Assembly (NCBI GenBank): GCA_945619025.1
Contig: CALZBJ010000011.1
Location: 1 to 61,276 of the forward strand
Length of the DNA: 61,276 nucleotides
Reading direction: 5' to 3'
From: CALZBJ01 sp945619025
GTDB lineage: Bacteria > Pseudomonadota > Gammaproteobacteria > Cardiobacteriales > Wohlfahrtiimonadaceae
Both the position numbers and the translations under genes were made by a program. The stretch's first letter is position 1. Each line of letters starts with the position of its first letter. The notes under the pieces are model-generated. The model made no database searches, was not told the DNA's origin, and was given only the letters and a program-made list of their open reading frames with translations. Below are positions 31,035 to 39,904 of the stretch, in pieces.

Positions 31035-32801
31035 TTGACCCGTCAAAGAGTAACGTCTAATGTATCGTTAACGGAAGAAGAACGTGGGCAGGTCGCTGCA
31101 ATTTCAGTGGTTCTGCCAAAAGACCGTCGCCGAAACCGATTAATCTTATTGATTAGTCTGGTTTTGGTGGCGGTTTTAGCGCTTATTATCTACCTTTTTT
31201 GGGCAACGCCCGAGCGAAGTTCTCAAGAGCGATTTGTGTCGCTTAACGGGCTTGCGCGCGAGGTAGAAGTGCTTGAACGCGATCTGAATTTAACGAGTAA
31301 CGAGCAGCCTTTTTCCTATGACCGCGTTCTAAAACAGGCGAGCAAGGTCGATCGTGCGTTTGAAGAGTTAAAAACGCACGGTATCGATGGGGGAGAGGCG
31401 AAAGTACATTGGGATCTACTTAAGACGGAGCTTGGTCGAAATGAGCTCTCAGAAGAGTTAGTGCAAAAGTTGCCGCGCCTTGAGATGCAAGTCAAAGGCG
31501 AGCTTTCGCGCTTAAACGAATTGTTGTTGTCGCTCTCAAATAGCCTTCGTAGTACGCGTGAATTTTCCGTGGAAACGGTGCGCTATGCCGATCTTTTAAT
31601 CGCGTATACGCTTAAAATTGAAGCGGATATGATGAATCTGTTGTCGGAAAAGAGCTCAAGTCACGCCATTGCGCTTGCCAACATGACCAACCACTTAAAC
31701 TCGCTCAATCAAGGCTTAAATGCCCTAAAACATGGGAGTTATGCCGATGGTGTGCAGAGTTTAGCGGGCAGCTTTTACGATGAGATCTTAACGGAAGCGG
31801 AGTTTGTCTTTGCTTCGATGAGCGATAAGCTCACAGAACTGATCGAAAATGCGGGCTCATTGGTGGCGCTTAAAAATGTGATGAGCGTCATTGATGCCGA
31901 GCGCCGTCTGGTTAACGATGAATTGCGTGAATCGATGCTTGCGGCGAGCTTACAAGATCATGAAGCGGCCCAATTTATGAGCCGATCGAACTGGTTATTG
32001 ATGGGTGCGATGGGTGCGCTGGGGCTCTTATTGGTGCTTGTTGCTATTTTACTGCAACGCCGGGTAACGCTGTTAAACTTTGAGGCGACAAGTGAAAAAG
32101 CCCGTAATGATTATCATGAAAATGCGATTTTGCGTCTTGTTGATGAGGTTGCGCTCCTTGCGAAAGGGGATTTAAGCGCCGAAATGACAGTCACGCACGA
32201 CTCAACCGGGGTGATTGCGGACAGTATTAACGTCGCCGTTGAAGAGCTTCGCATGATTGTTGGGCGGGTGAATCGCATTGAAGACCGCATCGTGGAGATG
32301 GTGATCGATGGCGATCAGATCTTTGAAAAAGTGGTTCAATATGAACGCACACAGCATCAGGAATATCGTAAACTCTTAAAGGATATTGAGAACATGACGG
32401 CAAAACTCAATATCATTAATAAATATTTTGACTATTTAAATAAATCGGACGGAATATTGCGTCAATTGATTGAGATTGGGCGGGTTCATCTCCCCGGCGA
32501 TCAGCTCAATAAATTTGAGCATGCGTTTAATATTTTGTCAGGGGTAGGGGTCGAAGTCTTTGATAATGCGTCACTCTTAAATCATGAGCTTGTTGCGCTC
32601 TCGCAAGATTTTGAGAAGTACAGTAATATCATCAAAAGTGTTGAAGAATATAATGCGGAATTATTAGGGCTCGCGAAAGCACTCAACGAGGCGGTGGAAC
32701 GTTTTACCATGCCGACCGATGACGATTTCTTTGCGATGCTCGATTTTGATATGTCCGATCTTCACGAGGTGACCTCGAGAAAGGAAAAAGAGAATGAGTA
32801 A
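31035..32801 (+). CDS. PilJ-like receptor lacking the signalling tip
   Basis: A 588-residue membrane protein. One helix lies at about 34-56, a long helical periplasmic domain follows, and a second helix is near 320-345. Next comes a PilJ-type HAMP region with LAKGDLSAEMTVTHDSTGVIADSINVAVE-like sequence (about 375-405), the best match to PilJ. After this, where PilJ has its methyl-accepting hairpin with a conserved Asn-Ala-Ala-Ile-Glu-Ala-Ala-Arg tip, the 170-residue tail is coiled coil without that motif. It starts with TTG (AAAGGGGG site upstream) and overlaps the next gene by 8 bases. I infer a degenerate or repurposed receptor. Confidence 0.75.
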   Translation: MTRQRVTSNVSLTEEERGQVAAISVVLPKDRRRNRLILLISLVLVAVLALIIYLFWATPERSSQERFVSLNGLAREVEVLERDLNLTSNEQPFSYDRVLKQASKVDRAFEELKTHGIDGGEAKVHWDLLKTELGRNELSEELVQKLPRLEMQVKGELSRLNELLLSLSNSLRSTREFSVETVRYADLLIAYTLKIEADMMNLLSEKSSSHAIALANMTNHLNSLNQGLNALKHGSYADGVQSLAGSFYDEILTEAEFVFASMSDKLTELIENAGSLVALKNVMSVIDAERRLVNDELRESMLAASLQDHEAAQFMSRSNWLLMGAMGALGLLLVLVAILLQRRVTLLNFEATSEKARNDYHENAILRLVDEVALLAKGDLSAEMTVTHDSTGVIADSINVAVEELRMIVGRVNRIEDRIVEMVIDGDQIFEKVVQYERTQHQEYRKLLKDIENMTAKLNIINKYFDYLNKSDGILRQLIEIGRVHLPGDQLNKFEHAFNILSGVGVEVFDNASLLNHELVALSQDFEKYSNIIKSVEEYNAELLGLAKALNEAVERFTMPTDDDFFAMLDFDMSDLHEVTSRKEKENE

Positions 32802-35577
32802 ACTATATCCACACATTGAAGAATTAGTAACCCAATTAAATGAGGATGTTGAGACACTCCTTGAAGATTCCAGCGATGAGGCGGAAGAGCGTCAGGATAT
32901 CGAGCATGGCTTAACCGAGCTTAAAAATGTCTTTGCTGCGGCAAAATTTGATAAGGCGGTCGCGCTCATTGACCTTGCGCTTGAGCGTGTGCATCTCCTT
33001 GAAGAGTTTGGCGAGAGCGAAAACGAGCGGGGCGTATTACTATTGTGCCTTCTGCTCGAAGAATTTATCGCGACGGAGAAATTGGGCGTCGATGTGGACG
33101 ATGAGTTTTTCATTCCTCTTTTAAGCGAGCTCTCCCTTGCGGGCGGTAGCCAAACGATCGAAGAGAATATCAATTACGGGCTTGTTAAAATTCTACGAAC
33201 GCACTATCAAAAAGAGCTGCTCGCGATGATTCGTGGCGGGCAACTCAATGAAGGATTATTGACGCTTCAGAGCGTTGTCGGTGACCTTATTGATGAACTT
33301 CCGAAAGGCATGCACAACGAATGGCAGGCCTTTGAGTATTATCTCTCTCAATATGAGGCGAACCCTGCACCAAAAGGGCCAAAAGCCTTTTTCCAAATTT
33401 TAGCACTGCTCGATCAAAAACTCGCGGGCGTATTACAGCTTAAAACGCCTAAAGAGGCCTTTTTGCCTCAGCTAATGGATGCGGTGCGCCGTTTGCCCAA
33501 TGGCTATCATTGGCTCACCACCAATCTTCGTTCATCGGGCACCTATGTGAGCGCGAGCGTCTATTCACGCTTTAGTAATTCACTGCGCGATAAACTATTA
33601 AAACTCCATGAAAGTTTCGAGCGTTTCTATCTCGATTCAAGCCAAGCGGACGAAATTGAAGCGAATAAACAATTGCTTCTCGATCTTGGGCAAGTCTTCC
33701 ATCTGATGGGTTTTGCGCGTTTGAGTAAGTTGGCCTTTACCGTGCTTGATCAAATCAATCGAGTGCTCGCCAATCCTGGCGATAAAAAAGGCTTTTACGC
33801 GACGGTAAACTCTGTTTGGTCGCTTGAAAACTCCATTGCCAATCTCTATCAGCTCAATGATGTGGAAGTGCCGGTCTGTGTGGAAGAGATCAGTGCATGG
33901 AGCTTAATGAACTCAAAACGGGAGGCCTATCGAGTGCTTGCAACGCGCTATCACGGTTTAGCAGAACAAGTGAAAAGTGGGCAAGTGGATGCGAAAGCGC
34001 TCCAGCAACAGCTCTTTTTACTCTGCTACGCGGAAACGCATATGCGCCCTGAAAATCCGTTGCTTCGTGCGGCGTTGGATGTTCTGTTAAAACGTCTCTT
34101 TAATCCTAAAGAGCTCGAAACATTATTGCTTGCGCTTGAATATATTGCTAATAAAAACAGTACCAGCAGCCCGATTGCGCCAGCGATTCTAAAAGATGCC
34201 TATCAGCTTTTGGGTATTAATAATGATAAACCCGTGCCCCCTAAAGCGCCGGCATCGGGTTCAGCGTCCGGTTCAAACAGTAGTGGATCGGCCAAGCCCG
34301 CATCTGCTCCAAAAGAAGCTCCGAAAGCTGCTCCAAAAATAACACCTACAGCAAAACCGGTAGAAGCTCCAGCGGTTAAAGCGGCGCCGAATGTTGCGCC
34401 ACAAGCGGTGGTAGCGCCCGTTGCAGCAGCCGTGGTTGAAGCGCCAGAGCCTGTATCAGCGCCTGTGCCAAACGTGGAATCCCCTCGCGCACCGGTATTT
34501 CAGCCTGCGCAAGAGATGACGGCAGAGTCAAGCGCGCCTGAAATTGAAGAGATCACCATCGATTTTGGCGATGATTTAGAGGACTCGCTCACTGAGGAAT
34601 TTGATGCGGCGGCCGCGTCGTTAAACAATCAGGCGGAAGATCGTAAAAAGCCTTCGTTTATGCAACTGACGGCGCCAACAGCGGATCTTGATCTGCAATT
34701 TATGCACGATGATGAGATCGAGCCGATCACTGCGCCTCCGAAAGTGGAAACCGGTGAAATCACTGCGCCAGATTTAAGTTTCTTAGATGACGATGCGCTC
34801 TTTGAAGCCGCGCCTGATTTTCATACCAAAACCCAAGAGATTGGCGATTTGATGCCGGAAAATGATCCGCTTAAAGTGAGTGATTCATTTTTAAATCTCT
34901 CGCTTGAAGATCCGGATGCAAAACCGAAAAAGCCAGCGAAGATTACCGATGTACCGAAGGTTGATCTAGGCGAGCCTTCAGCGCCGCAGCTTAAGGTCAA
35001 TAACGATCGAGTCAATGGGCTTTCGTTAATGACGGGAGATGATGAAGCAGAGGGAAACAGCGGTTCTCAAAAAAAAATAACCGCTGAAACAGAACTGCTT
35101 GAAAAAAATGATAAGATGCGTAAAGAAACGCAAGCGAGCAGCCGTACTGAAGGGTTAACGCCGATCGCGAAAGCAGCGCCGAAACCCAAAGCGAAAGCAG
35201 CGCCGAGTGCTCCGGTTAAACAGAAAGAGCGCTCGATCTCATCGCGCGGAAAAGAGATGGCGGATATCTTTGGTGATACGGTACTTCTTGAAGCGATCGC
35301 CGATGAAACGAAAGAGCTTGAGGCGGAAGCAAATTCACTTTTAGATGCGGAGAGTTATTCAAAAGATACCATCTCATCGCTCTCACGGATTGCCCATACG
35401 CTCAAAGCGAATATTCGTTTGATCAATATGGACCTGCTGGCCGATCGCCTCAATGAGATCGAGCACGGTCTGATTACTGCGCCGAAATATGATGCGGCGT
35501 TTGTGGCAAAGGTGAAACAGGAATTTACCGATATTTTTTCTCAAATCAAAACCGTTTTATTTGATACTATGAAGTGA
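32794..35577 (+). CDS. ChpA/FimL-like protein without a kinase domain
   Basis: A 927-residue cytoplasmic protein. Residues 1-480 are helical and resemble the FimL/ChpA N-terminal scaffold (LLLDLGQVFHLMGFARLSKL and similar turns). A low-complexity Pro/Ala/Lys linker covers about 485-580, acidic disordered sequence runs to about 780, and a C-terminal helical domain contains RIAHTLKANIRLINM, an HPt-like motif with His868. There is no CheA dimerisation, ATPase (N, G1, F, G2 boxes) or CheW-like regulatory domain, and no C-terminal receiver, all of which ChpA normally has. It is translationally coupled to the PilJ-like gene. Confidence 0.7.
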   Translation: MSKLYPHIEELVTQLNEDVETLLEDSSDEAEERQDIEHGLTELKNVFAAAKFDKAVALIDLALERVHLLEEFGESENERGVLLLCLLLEEFIATEKLGVDVDDEFFIPLLSELSLAGGSQTIEENINYGLVKILRTHYQKELLAMIRGGQLNEGLLTLQSVVGDLIDELPKGMHNEWQAFEYYLSQYEANPAPKGPKAFFQILALLDQKLAGVLQLKTPKEAFLPQLMDAVRRLPNGYHWLTTNLRSSGTYVSASVYSRFSNSLRDKLLKLHESFERFYLDSSQADEIEANKQLLLDLGQVFHLMGFARLSKLAFTVLDQINRVLANPGDKKGFYATVNSVWSLENSIANLYQLNDVEVPVCVEEISAWSLMNSKREAYRVLATRYHGLAEQVKSGQVDAKALQQQLFLLCYAETHMRPENPLLRAALDVLLKRLFNPKELETLLLALEYIANKNSTSSPIAPAILKDAYQLLGINNDKPVPPKAPASGSASGSNSSGSAKPASAPKEAPKAAPKITPTAKPVEAPAVKAAPNVAPQAVVAPVAAAVVEAPEPVSAPVPNVESPRAPVFQPAQEMTAESSAPEIEEITIDFGDDLEDSLTEEFDAAAASLNNQAEDRKKPSFMQLTAPTADLDLQFMHDDEIEPITAPPKVETGEITAPDLSFLDDDALFEAAPDFHTKTQEIGDLMPENDPLKVSDSFLNLSLEDPDAKPKKPAKITDVPKVDLGEPSAPQLKVNNDRVNGLSLMTGDDEAEGNSGSQKKITAETELLEKNDKMRKETQASSRTEGLTPIAKAAPKPKAKAAPSAPVKQKERSISSRGKEMADIFGDTVLLEAIADETKELEAEANSLLDAESYSKDTISSLSRIAHTLKANIRLINMDLLADRLNEIEHGLITAPKYDAAFVAKVKQEFTDIFSQIKTVLFDTMK

Positions 35578-35593
35578 TGAAAACGGAGTGTAT

Positions 35594-36385
35594 ATGCAAG
35601 AATCGATCATTACGATGAGCGACATTACCCTTAAATTTGGTGAGCGAATCATCTTTAAGGAGATGGATGTTGCAATCCCAAAGGGGAAAATTACGGCCAT
35701 TATGGGGCCATCGGGAACGGGAAAAACTACCCTGCTGAAATTGATCAGCCAACAGCTCACGCCCAATAAAGGGGATGTGACGGTGATGGGGCACTCGCTA
35801 ACCGATATCTCAAACCGTGATCTTTACGCGCTTAGAAAACAGATGGGAGTCCTTTTCCAATCGGGCGCGCTCTTTACCGATATGACCGTTTTTGATAATA
35901 TTGCGTTCGCACTTCGCGAGCATACGGATCTGAGTGAATCGATGATTCGTACGCTGGTTTTATTAAAACTTGAGGCCGTGGGGCTTCGCGCATTAGCCGG
36001 TTCAATGCCGAATCAGCTATCGGGCGGTCAAGCAAGACGAGCAGCCCTTGCACGGGCGATTGCACTTGATCCAACGCTCCTTTTATATGATGAGCCGTTT
36101 GCGGGGCAAGACCCGATCTCGATGGGCGTTTTATTACGATTGATTAAAAATCTCAATGATGCGCTCAACTTAACGAGTGTTGTGGTCTCCCATGACGTTG
36201 CCGAAGTGCTCTCCATTGCCGATCATGTCTGTATCTTGTCGGAAAATACCATTGCTGCGAGCGGCACGCCCGATGAGATTCGCAATAGCGACAACGTCTG
36301 GGTGAGGCAGTTTATTCATGGATATTTTGATGGGCCGGTGCCATTTCATCTCCCGACGACTCCACTGAAGGAAGCATTATTTTGA
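35594..36385 (+). CDS. mlaF: Phospholipid-transport ABC ATPase MlaF
   Basis: MlaF powers the Mla system that moves phospholipids between the membranes to keep outer-membrane asymmetry. The 263-residue protein has Walker A GPSGTGKTT, signature LSGGQARRAALARA, Walker B LLYDEPFAGQDP and the switch His in VVSHD. ATG 35594 follows GGAG; a GTG two codons earlier is possible. Its end overlaps mlaE by 4 bases. mlaD, mlaC and mlaB do not follow. Confidence 0.93.
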   Translation: MQESIITMSDITLKFGERIIFKEMDVAIPKGKITAIMGPSGTGKTTLLKLISQQLTPNKGDVTVMGHSLTDISNRDLYALRKQMGVLFQSGALFTDMTVFDNIAFALREHTDLSESMIRTLVLLKLEAVGLRALAGSMPNQLSGGQARRAALARAIALDPTLLLYDEPFAGQDPISMGVLLRLIKNLNDALNLTSVVVSHDVAEVLSIADHVCILSENTIAASGTPDEIRNSDNVWVRQFIHGYFDGPVPFHLPTTPLKEALF

Positions 36386-37161
36386 TTAAAGCCATCGAAA
36401 ATTTAGGCGCAGGGACGCGGCGATTTGTATTTGCTTTAGGCGCAGCCGTACTTCTCCTGCTCACGATTTTAAAAGAGAGCTGGTATCTATTTAAAAAGCC
36501 ATTTCTATTTACACGTCAAGTCTATCAACTTGGCGTTTTGTCGTTACCGATCATTTTGCTCGCCGGCCTCTTTGTGGGGATGGTGCTCTGTTTTCAAGCC
36601 TATATTAATCTTGTAAATTTTGGCGCGGAAGCGTCGGTCGGAACGATTGTCGCCTTGGCGCTTTTTCGCGAATTGGGTTCGGTCTTAACCGGGCTTCTCT
36701 ATACGGGGCGCGCAAGCTCATCGCTCACTGCGGAGATTGGTCTCATGCGGGCAACGGAGCAGTGGGCAAGCTATGAGATGATGGCGATTAATCCGATTCA
36801 GTATATTTTAACGCCGCGCTTTTGGGCGGGCGTATTGGTGGTGCCACTGCTTGCACTGATGTTTAGTGCGGTAGGAATCATCGGTGGATACTTGGTGGCA
36901 ACGCTCTCGCTTGGAGTGGACGGCGGCGCATATTGGTCGCAAATGAAGTCTGCGGTAAATTTAAGCAGCGATATTGGCCAAGGAATAGTATTAAAAAGTT
37001 TTGTTTTTGGTATTATAAGCAACCTCGTAGCGCTTTTCACCGGTTTACACGGTCGCGCTACTGCGGGAGGTATCGCTCGAGCCACCACAAGTACAGTTGT
37101 TATAGCGTCATTATTAATCTTAGTGGCGGATTTCATTCTAACGGCAATCTTGTTTGGTTAG
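36382..37161 (+). CDS. mlaE: Phospholipid-transport permease MlaE
   Basis: MlaE is the permease partner of MlaF. The 259-residue protein has the family pattern of five or six helices, LVNFGAEASVGTIVALALFRELGSVLTGLL-like core (about 77-106), the conserved Glu in TAEIGLMRATEQ and the closing GLHGRATAGGIARATT segment. It begins with TTG inside the mlaF stop (TTGA). dnaA follows 41 bases later instead of mlaD, so the remaining components must be encoded elsewhere. Confidence 0.93.
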   Translation: MIKAIENLGAGTRRFVFALGAAVLLLLTILKESWYLFKKPFLFTRQVYQLGVLSLPIILLAGLFVGMVLCFQAYINLVNFGAEASVGTIVALALFRELGSVLTGLLYTGRASSSLTAEIGLMRATEQWASYEMMAINPIQYILTPRFWAGVLVVPLLALMFSAVGIIGGYLVATLSLGVDGGAYWSQMKSAVNLSSDIGQGIVLKSFVFGIISNLVALFTGLHGRATAGGIARATTSTVVIASLLILVADFILTAILFG

Positions 37162-37202
37162 AGTTAAAAGTTTAAGTTTAGAAGGTCGGATTTTTAGAAT
37201 TT

Positions 37203-38567
37203 ATGGGTATTTTTAACTGGGAAAATTGTCTACGCTACTTGGAAGAACACATGACTCAAGACGAGTTTGTTATGTGGATTTCCCCATTAAACGTGGTCAT
37301 GAAAGATGATCACGCCATGATTCTTGCCACCAATGAGATCGTTCTTCGCGGGGTACAAACCAAGTTTGAAGACCTTCTATTAGCGGCGATTGAAGAAGAA
37401 TTGGGCGCGGAAATCGAACTGCGGTATGGCGTTGGAACCGAATCGGATTATGAAGATCATCAGGTTCAAAAACGCAGCTCAAAACGTCGTGAGCGTAGCG
37501 GTAAAGCTCGAGAAGTAACCAAATATTCGGTGCGCGAGCAATCGATTGAGACAAGCAATTTAAATAAGGATTTTCAATTTTCCAACTTTGTTGAGGGAAA
37601 ATCGAATACCTTTGCGCTTGCGGCTTGCTCGCAAGTTTCCAAAAAGCCAGGGACATCCCATAATCCGCTCTTTATCTATGGCAATACAGGGCTTGGTAAA
37701 ACGCATTTAATGCACGCAATCGGGAACTCCATTAAAGAGCGTTATCCTGATGCACGTCTTATCTATCAGCATTGTGATGGGTTTATCGAAGACATCGTTC
37801 GCAGTATTCGTAACAATACCATTAATGAATTGCGCCATTTCTATAAAACGCTCGATGCGTTATTGATTGACGATATTCAATTATTATCGGGGAAAGAGGG
37901 CTCGCAAGAGGTATTTTTCCACACCTTTAATACGCTGCTTGACGGGGGGCATCAGGTAATTTTAACCTGTGACCGTTATCCAAAAGAGCTCGATGCGATG
38001 GAAGAGCGCCTTAAATCGCGCTTTGCGTCAGGATTAATTGTGGATATTCAACCGCCAGGACTTGAGCACCGCATTGCGATCTTAATGCAAAAAGCGGAAG
38101 CGTGGGGCATTGATCTTCCTTCTGAAACGGCGTTTTTTATCGGGCAAACAGTCCGGGCGAATGTGCGTGAACTCGAAGGGGCGCTCAAACAAACCAACGC
38201 GCTCGCAAGTTTTAAAGGAATGCCGTTATCACTTGAAGTTGCGCAAGATGCGCTACAACATTTAACAGAGCTTCAAGACCGTCAAATTACGCTCACCAAT
38301 ATTCAAAAAACGGTGACGAGCTATTTTGATCTCGATGCGAATGACCTTGTGAGTAAATCCCGTAAAGCCAATATTGTGCGCCCACGTCAGCTAGCGATGT
38401 ATATTTCACGGGAATTGACCGATCATAGTCTTCCCGAAATTGGCCGTGCGTTTTCTCGCGATCACTCAACGGTGATGCATGCGTGTCAGCGAATTCAAGA
38501 AGAGCTCGAGACCAATATCCGTTTACGCCGCGATTTTGAAGCGCTTAAAGCCTCTCTTTTAGTCTAA
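37203..38567 (+). CDS. dnaA: Chromosomal replication initiator DnaA
   Basis: DnaA binds and melts oriC. The 454-residue protein has domain I (NWENCLRYLEEHMTQDEFVMWI), a short basic/acidic linker (about 80-120), the AAA+ core with Walker A GNTGLGKT at 160-167 and Walker B LLIDDIQLL, and the domain IV DNA-binding signature SRDHSTVMHACQRI near 417-430. It is unusual in context: no dnaN, recF or gyrB follows, and no cluster of DnaA boxes is visible around it. It sits between mlaE and the convergent yraN. Confidence 0.97.
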   Translation: MGIFNWENCLRYLEEHMTQDEFVMWISPLNVVMKDDHAMILATNEIVLRGVQTKFEDLLLAAIEEELGAEIELRYGVGTESDYEDHQVQKRSSKRRERSGKAREVTKYSVREQSIETSNLNKDFQFSNFVEGKSNTFALAACSQVSKKPGTSHNPLFIYGNTGLGKTHLMHAIGNSIKERYPDARLIYQHCDGFIEDIVRSIRNNTINELRHFYKTLDALLIDDIQLLSGKEGSQEVFFHTFNTLLDGGHQVILTCDRYPKELDAMEERLKSRFASGLIVDIQPPGLEHRIAILMQKAEAWGIDLPSETAFFIGQTVRANVRELEGALKQTNALASFKGMPLSLEVAQDALQHLTELQDRQITLTNIQKTVTSYFDLDANDLVSKSRKANIVRPRQLAMYISRELTDHSLPEIGRAFSRDHSTVMHACQRIQEELETNIRLRRDFEALKASLLV

Positions 38568-38595
38568 CGTCGAGCCCTTTCAAAAACGTGTGTTG

Positions 38596-38949
38596 TTAGA
38601 ACGCATTTTGTACCCACTCAATCTCAGGATTGGGAATGTGGGAGTCTTGAATGCCGATCACATCAATGCGAACGGGCAGATCGGTGGGATGTTCTTGAAG
38701 ATAGAGTTCCACCGTTTGGCGCACTTTTTCCATCTTCGCATCGGTGATGCTTTCAAGGGCAGAGCCATAATAGGGATTATTGCGCACGCGGACTTCTACA
38801 AAAATGAGTGTTTTTTCATCGCTCATCACTAAATCAATCTCGCCATAACGGGCATAATAATTCTGTGTAATTAGCGAAAACCCCTGCTTTTCTAAGAACT
38901 TTTGCGCAATGGATTCTCCGCGCCGTCCTTCTGTGATTGAGTTCGTCAT
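38596..38949 (-). CDS. yraN: YraN-family (UPF0102) endonuclease-fold protein
   Basis: A 117-residue protein with a restriction-endonuclease-like fold. The motif GEIDLVM then IFVEVRVR gives the E-ID-ExR catalytic pattern (Arg in place of the more common Lys), followed by the KMEKVRQTVELYL helix. Its role is uncertain; the family is often linked to DNA uptake or repair. It is divergent from rsmI with 65 bases between starts, echoing the yraL-yraN neighbourhood of enterobacteria. Confidence 0.9.
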   Translation of the reverse strand: MTNSITEGRRGESIAQKFLEKQGFSLITQNYYARYGEIDLVMSDEKTLIFVEVRVRNNPYYGSALESITDAKMEKVRQTVELYLQEHPTDLPVRIDVIGIQDSHIPNPEIEWVQNAF

Positions 38950-39014
38950 CTGCTCTAAACTCCTGCTATAATGGTTCTTTATATTTTTACTATTTTACAA
39001 TTGAATCAAAATCT

Positions 39015-39848
39015 ATGGCGATCTGTTATATCGTAGCAACTCCGATTGGAAATTTGGCGGACCTAAGTCAACGCGCGCTCGAAACCTTAAAAAGTGTGAC
39101 GGTCGTTTTTGCGGAAGATACTCGCGTATCGGGTCGATTATTATCTCATTTTGGGATTTCGGCAAAACTCCTTTCACTTCATGAGCATAACGAACGTGAG
39201 CGCACAGCGCAAGTGGTGCGTTACCTTGAAGAGGGCGAGTCGGTGGCGATTATTTCCGATGCGGGCACACCGCTTATCTCAGATCCTGGCTATCCGGTTG
39301 TCGCGCATCTGCGTCAGCACGATTTTGATGTTATTCCCATTCCCGGGCCTTCGGCGATTATTACTGCACTTTCGGTCTCGGGGCTTCCCACCGATCGATT
39401 CACCTTTGAAGGATTTTTGCCGTCCAAAAAAGGGGAGCGTGTAACAAAGCTCTTAAACCTTCAAAGCGAACCGCGAACGATGGTTTTTTATGAATCAAGC
39501 CACCGAATTACTGCGATGTTAAGCGATGCCGTTGAGGTGTTTGGTGAGCATCATCCGGCCTTTTTCGGGCGTGAAATGACCAAACATTTTGAAGAGTATC
39601 GTGGCGGAACGCTGGGCGAGCTGTTAACTTATTTGACCGATCACAGCGATAAAGTGCGCGGTGAATTTGTGGTGGCCATTGGCGGGGTGACTGAGTCTGA
39701 GAGCGATCAATCGAGCGTGAGTGATGAGGCGTTATTAACGGCGTTACTTGCGGAAGGGATTCCTGTGAAACAGGCGGTGAAAGTCGCGACAAAACTCTCG
39801 GCAACGCCCAAAAACAGACTCTATGAGATGGCATTAACATTAAAATAA
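39015..39848 (+). CDS. rsmI: 16S rRNA 2'-O-ribose C1402 methyltransferase
   Basis: RsmI methylates the ribose of C1402 in the 30S decoding centre. The 277-residue protein starts at MAICYIVATPIGNLADLS, the family start; an in-frame ATG 26 codons earlier adds unrelated sequence and overlaps yraN. SAM-binding and active-site stretches include FAEDTRVSG, SDAGTPLISDPGYPVV and PIPGPSAIITALSVSGLP. A clear ribosome site is not visible. It belongs to the tetrapyrrole-methylase fold. Confidence 0.95.
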   Translation: MAICYIVATPIGNLADLSQRALETLKSVTVVFAEDTRVSGRLLSHFGISAKLLSLHEHNERERTAQVVRYLEEGESVAIISDAGTPLISDPGYPVVAHLRQHDFDVIPIPGPSAIITALSVSGLPTDRFTFEGFLPSKKGERVTKLLNLQSEPRTMVFYESSHRITAMLSDAVEVFGEHHPAFFGREMTKHFEEYRGGTLGELLTYLTDHSDKVRGEFVVAIGGVTESESDQSSVSDEALLTALLAEGIPVKQAVKVATKLSATPKNRLYEMALTLK

Positions 39849-39904
39849 GCGTCAGAGCAATCGAGGAAAAACGCCATAGCTAACCAGAAGGAATTGAGAA
39901 TCGT

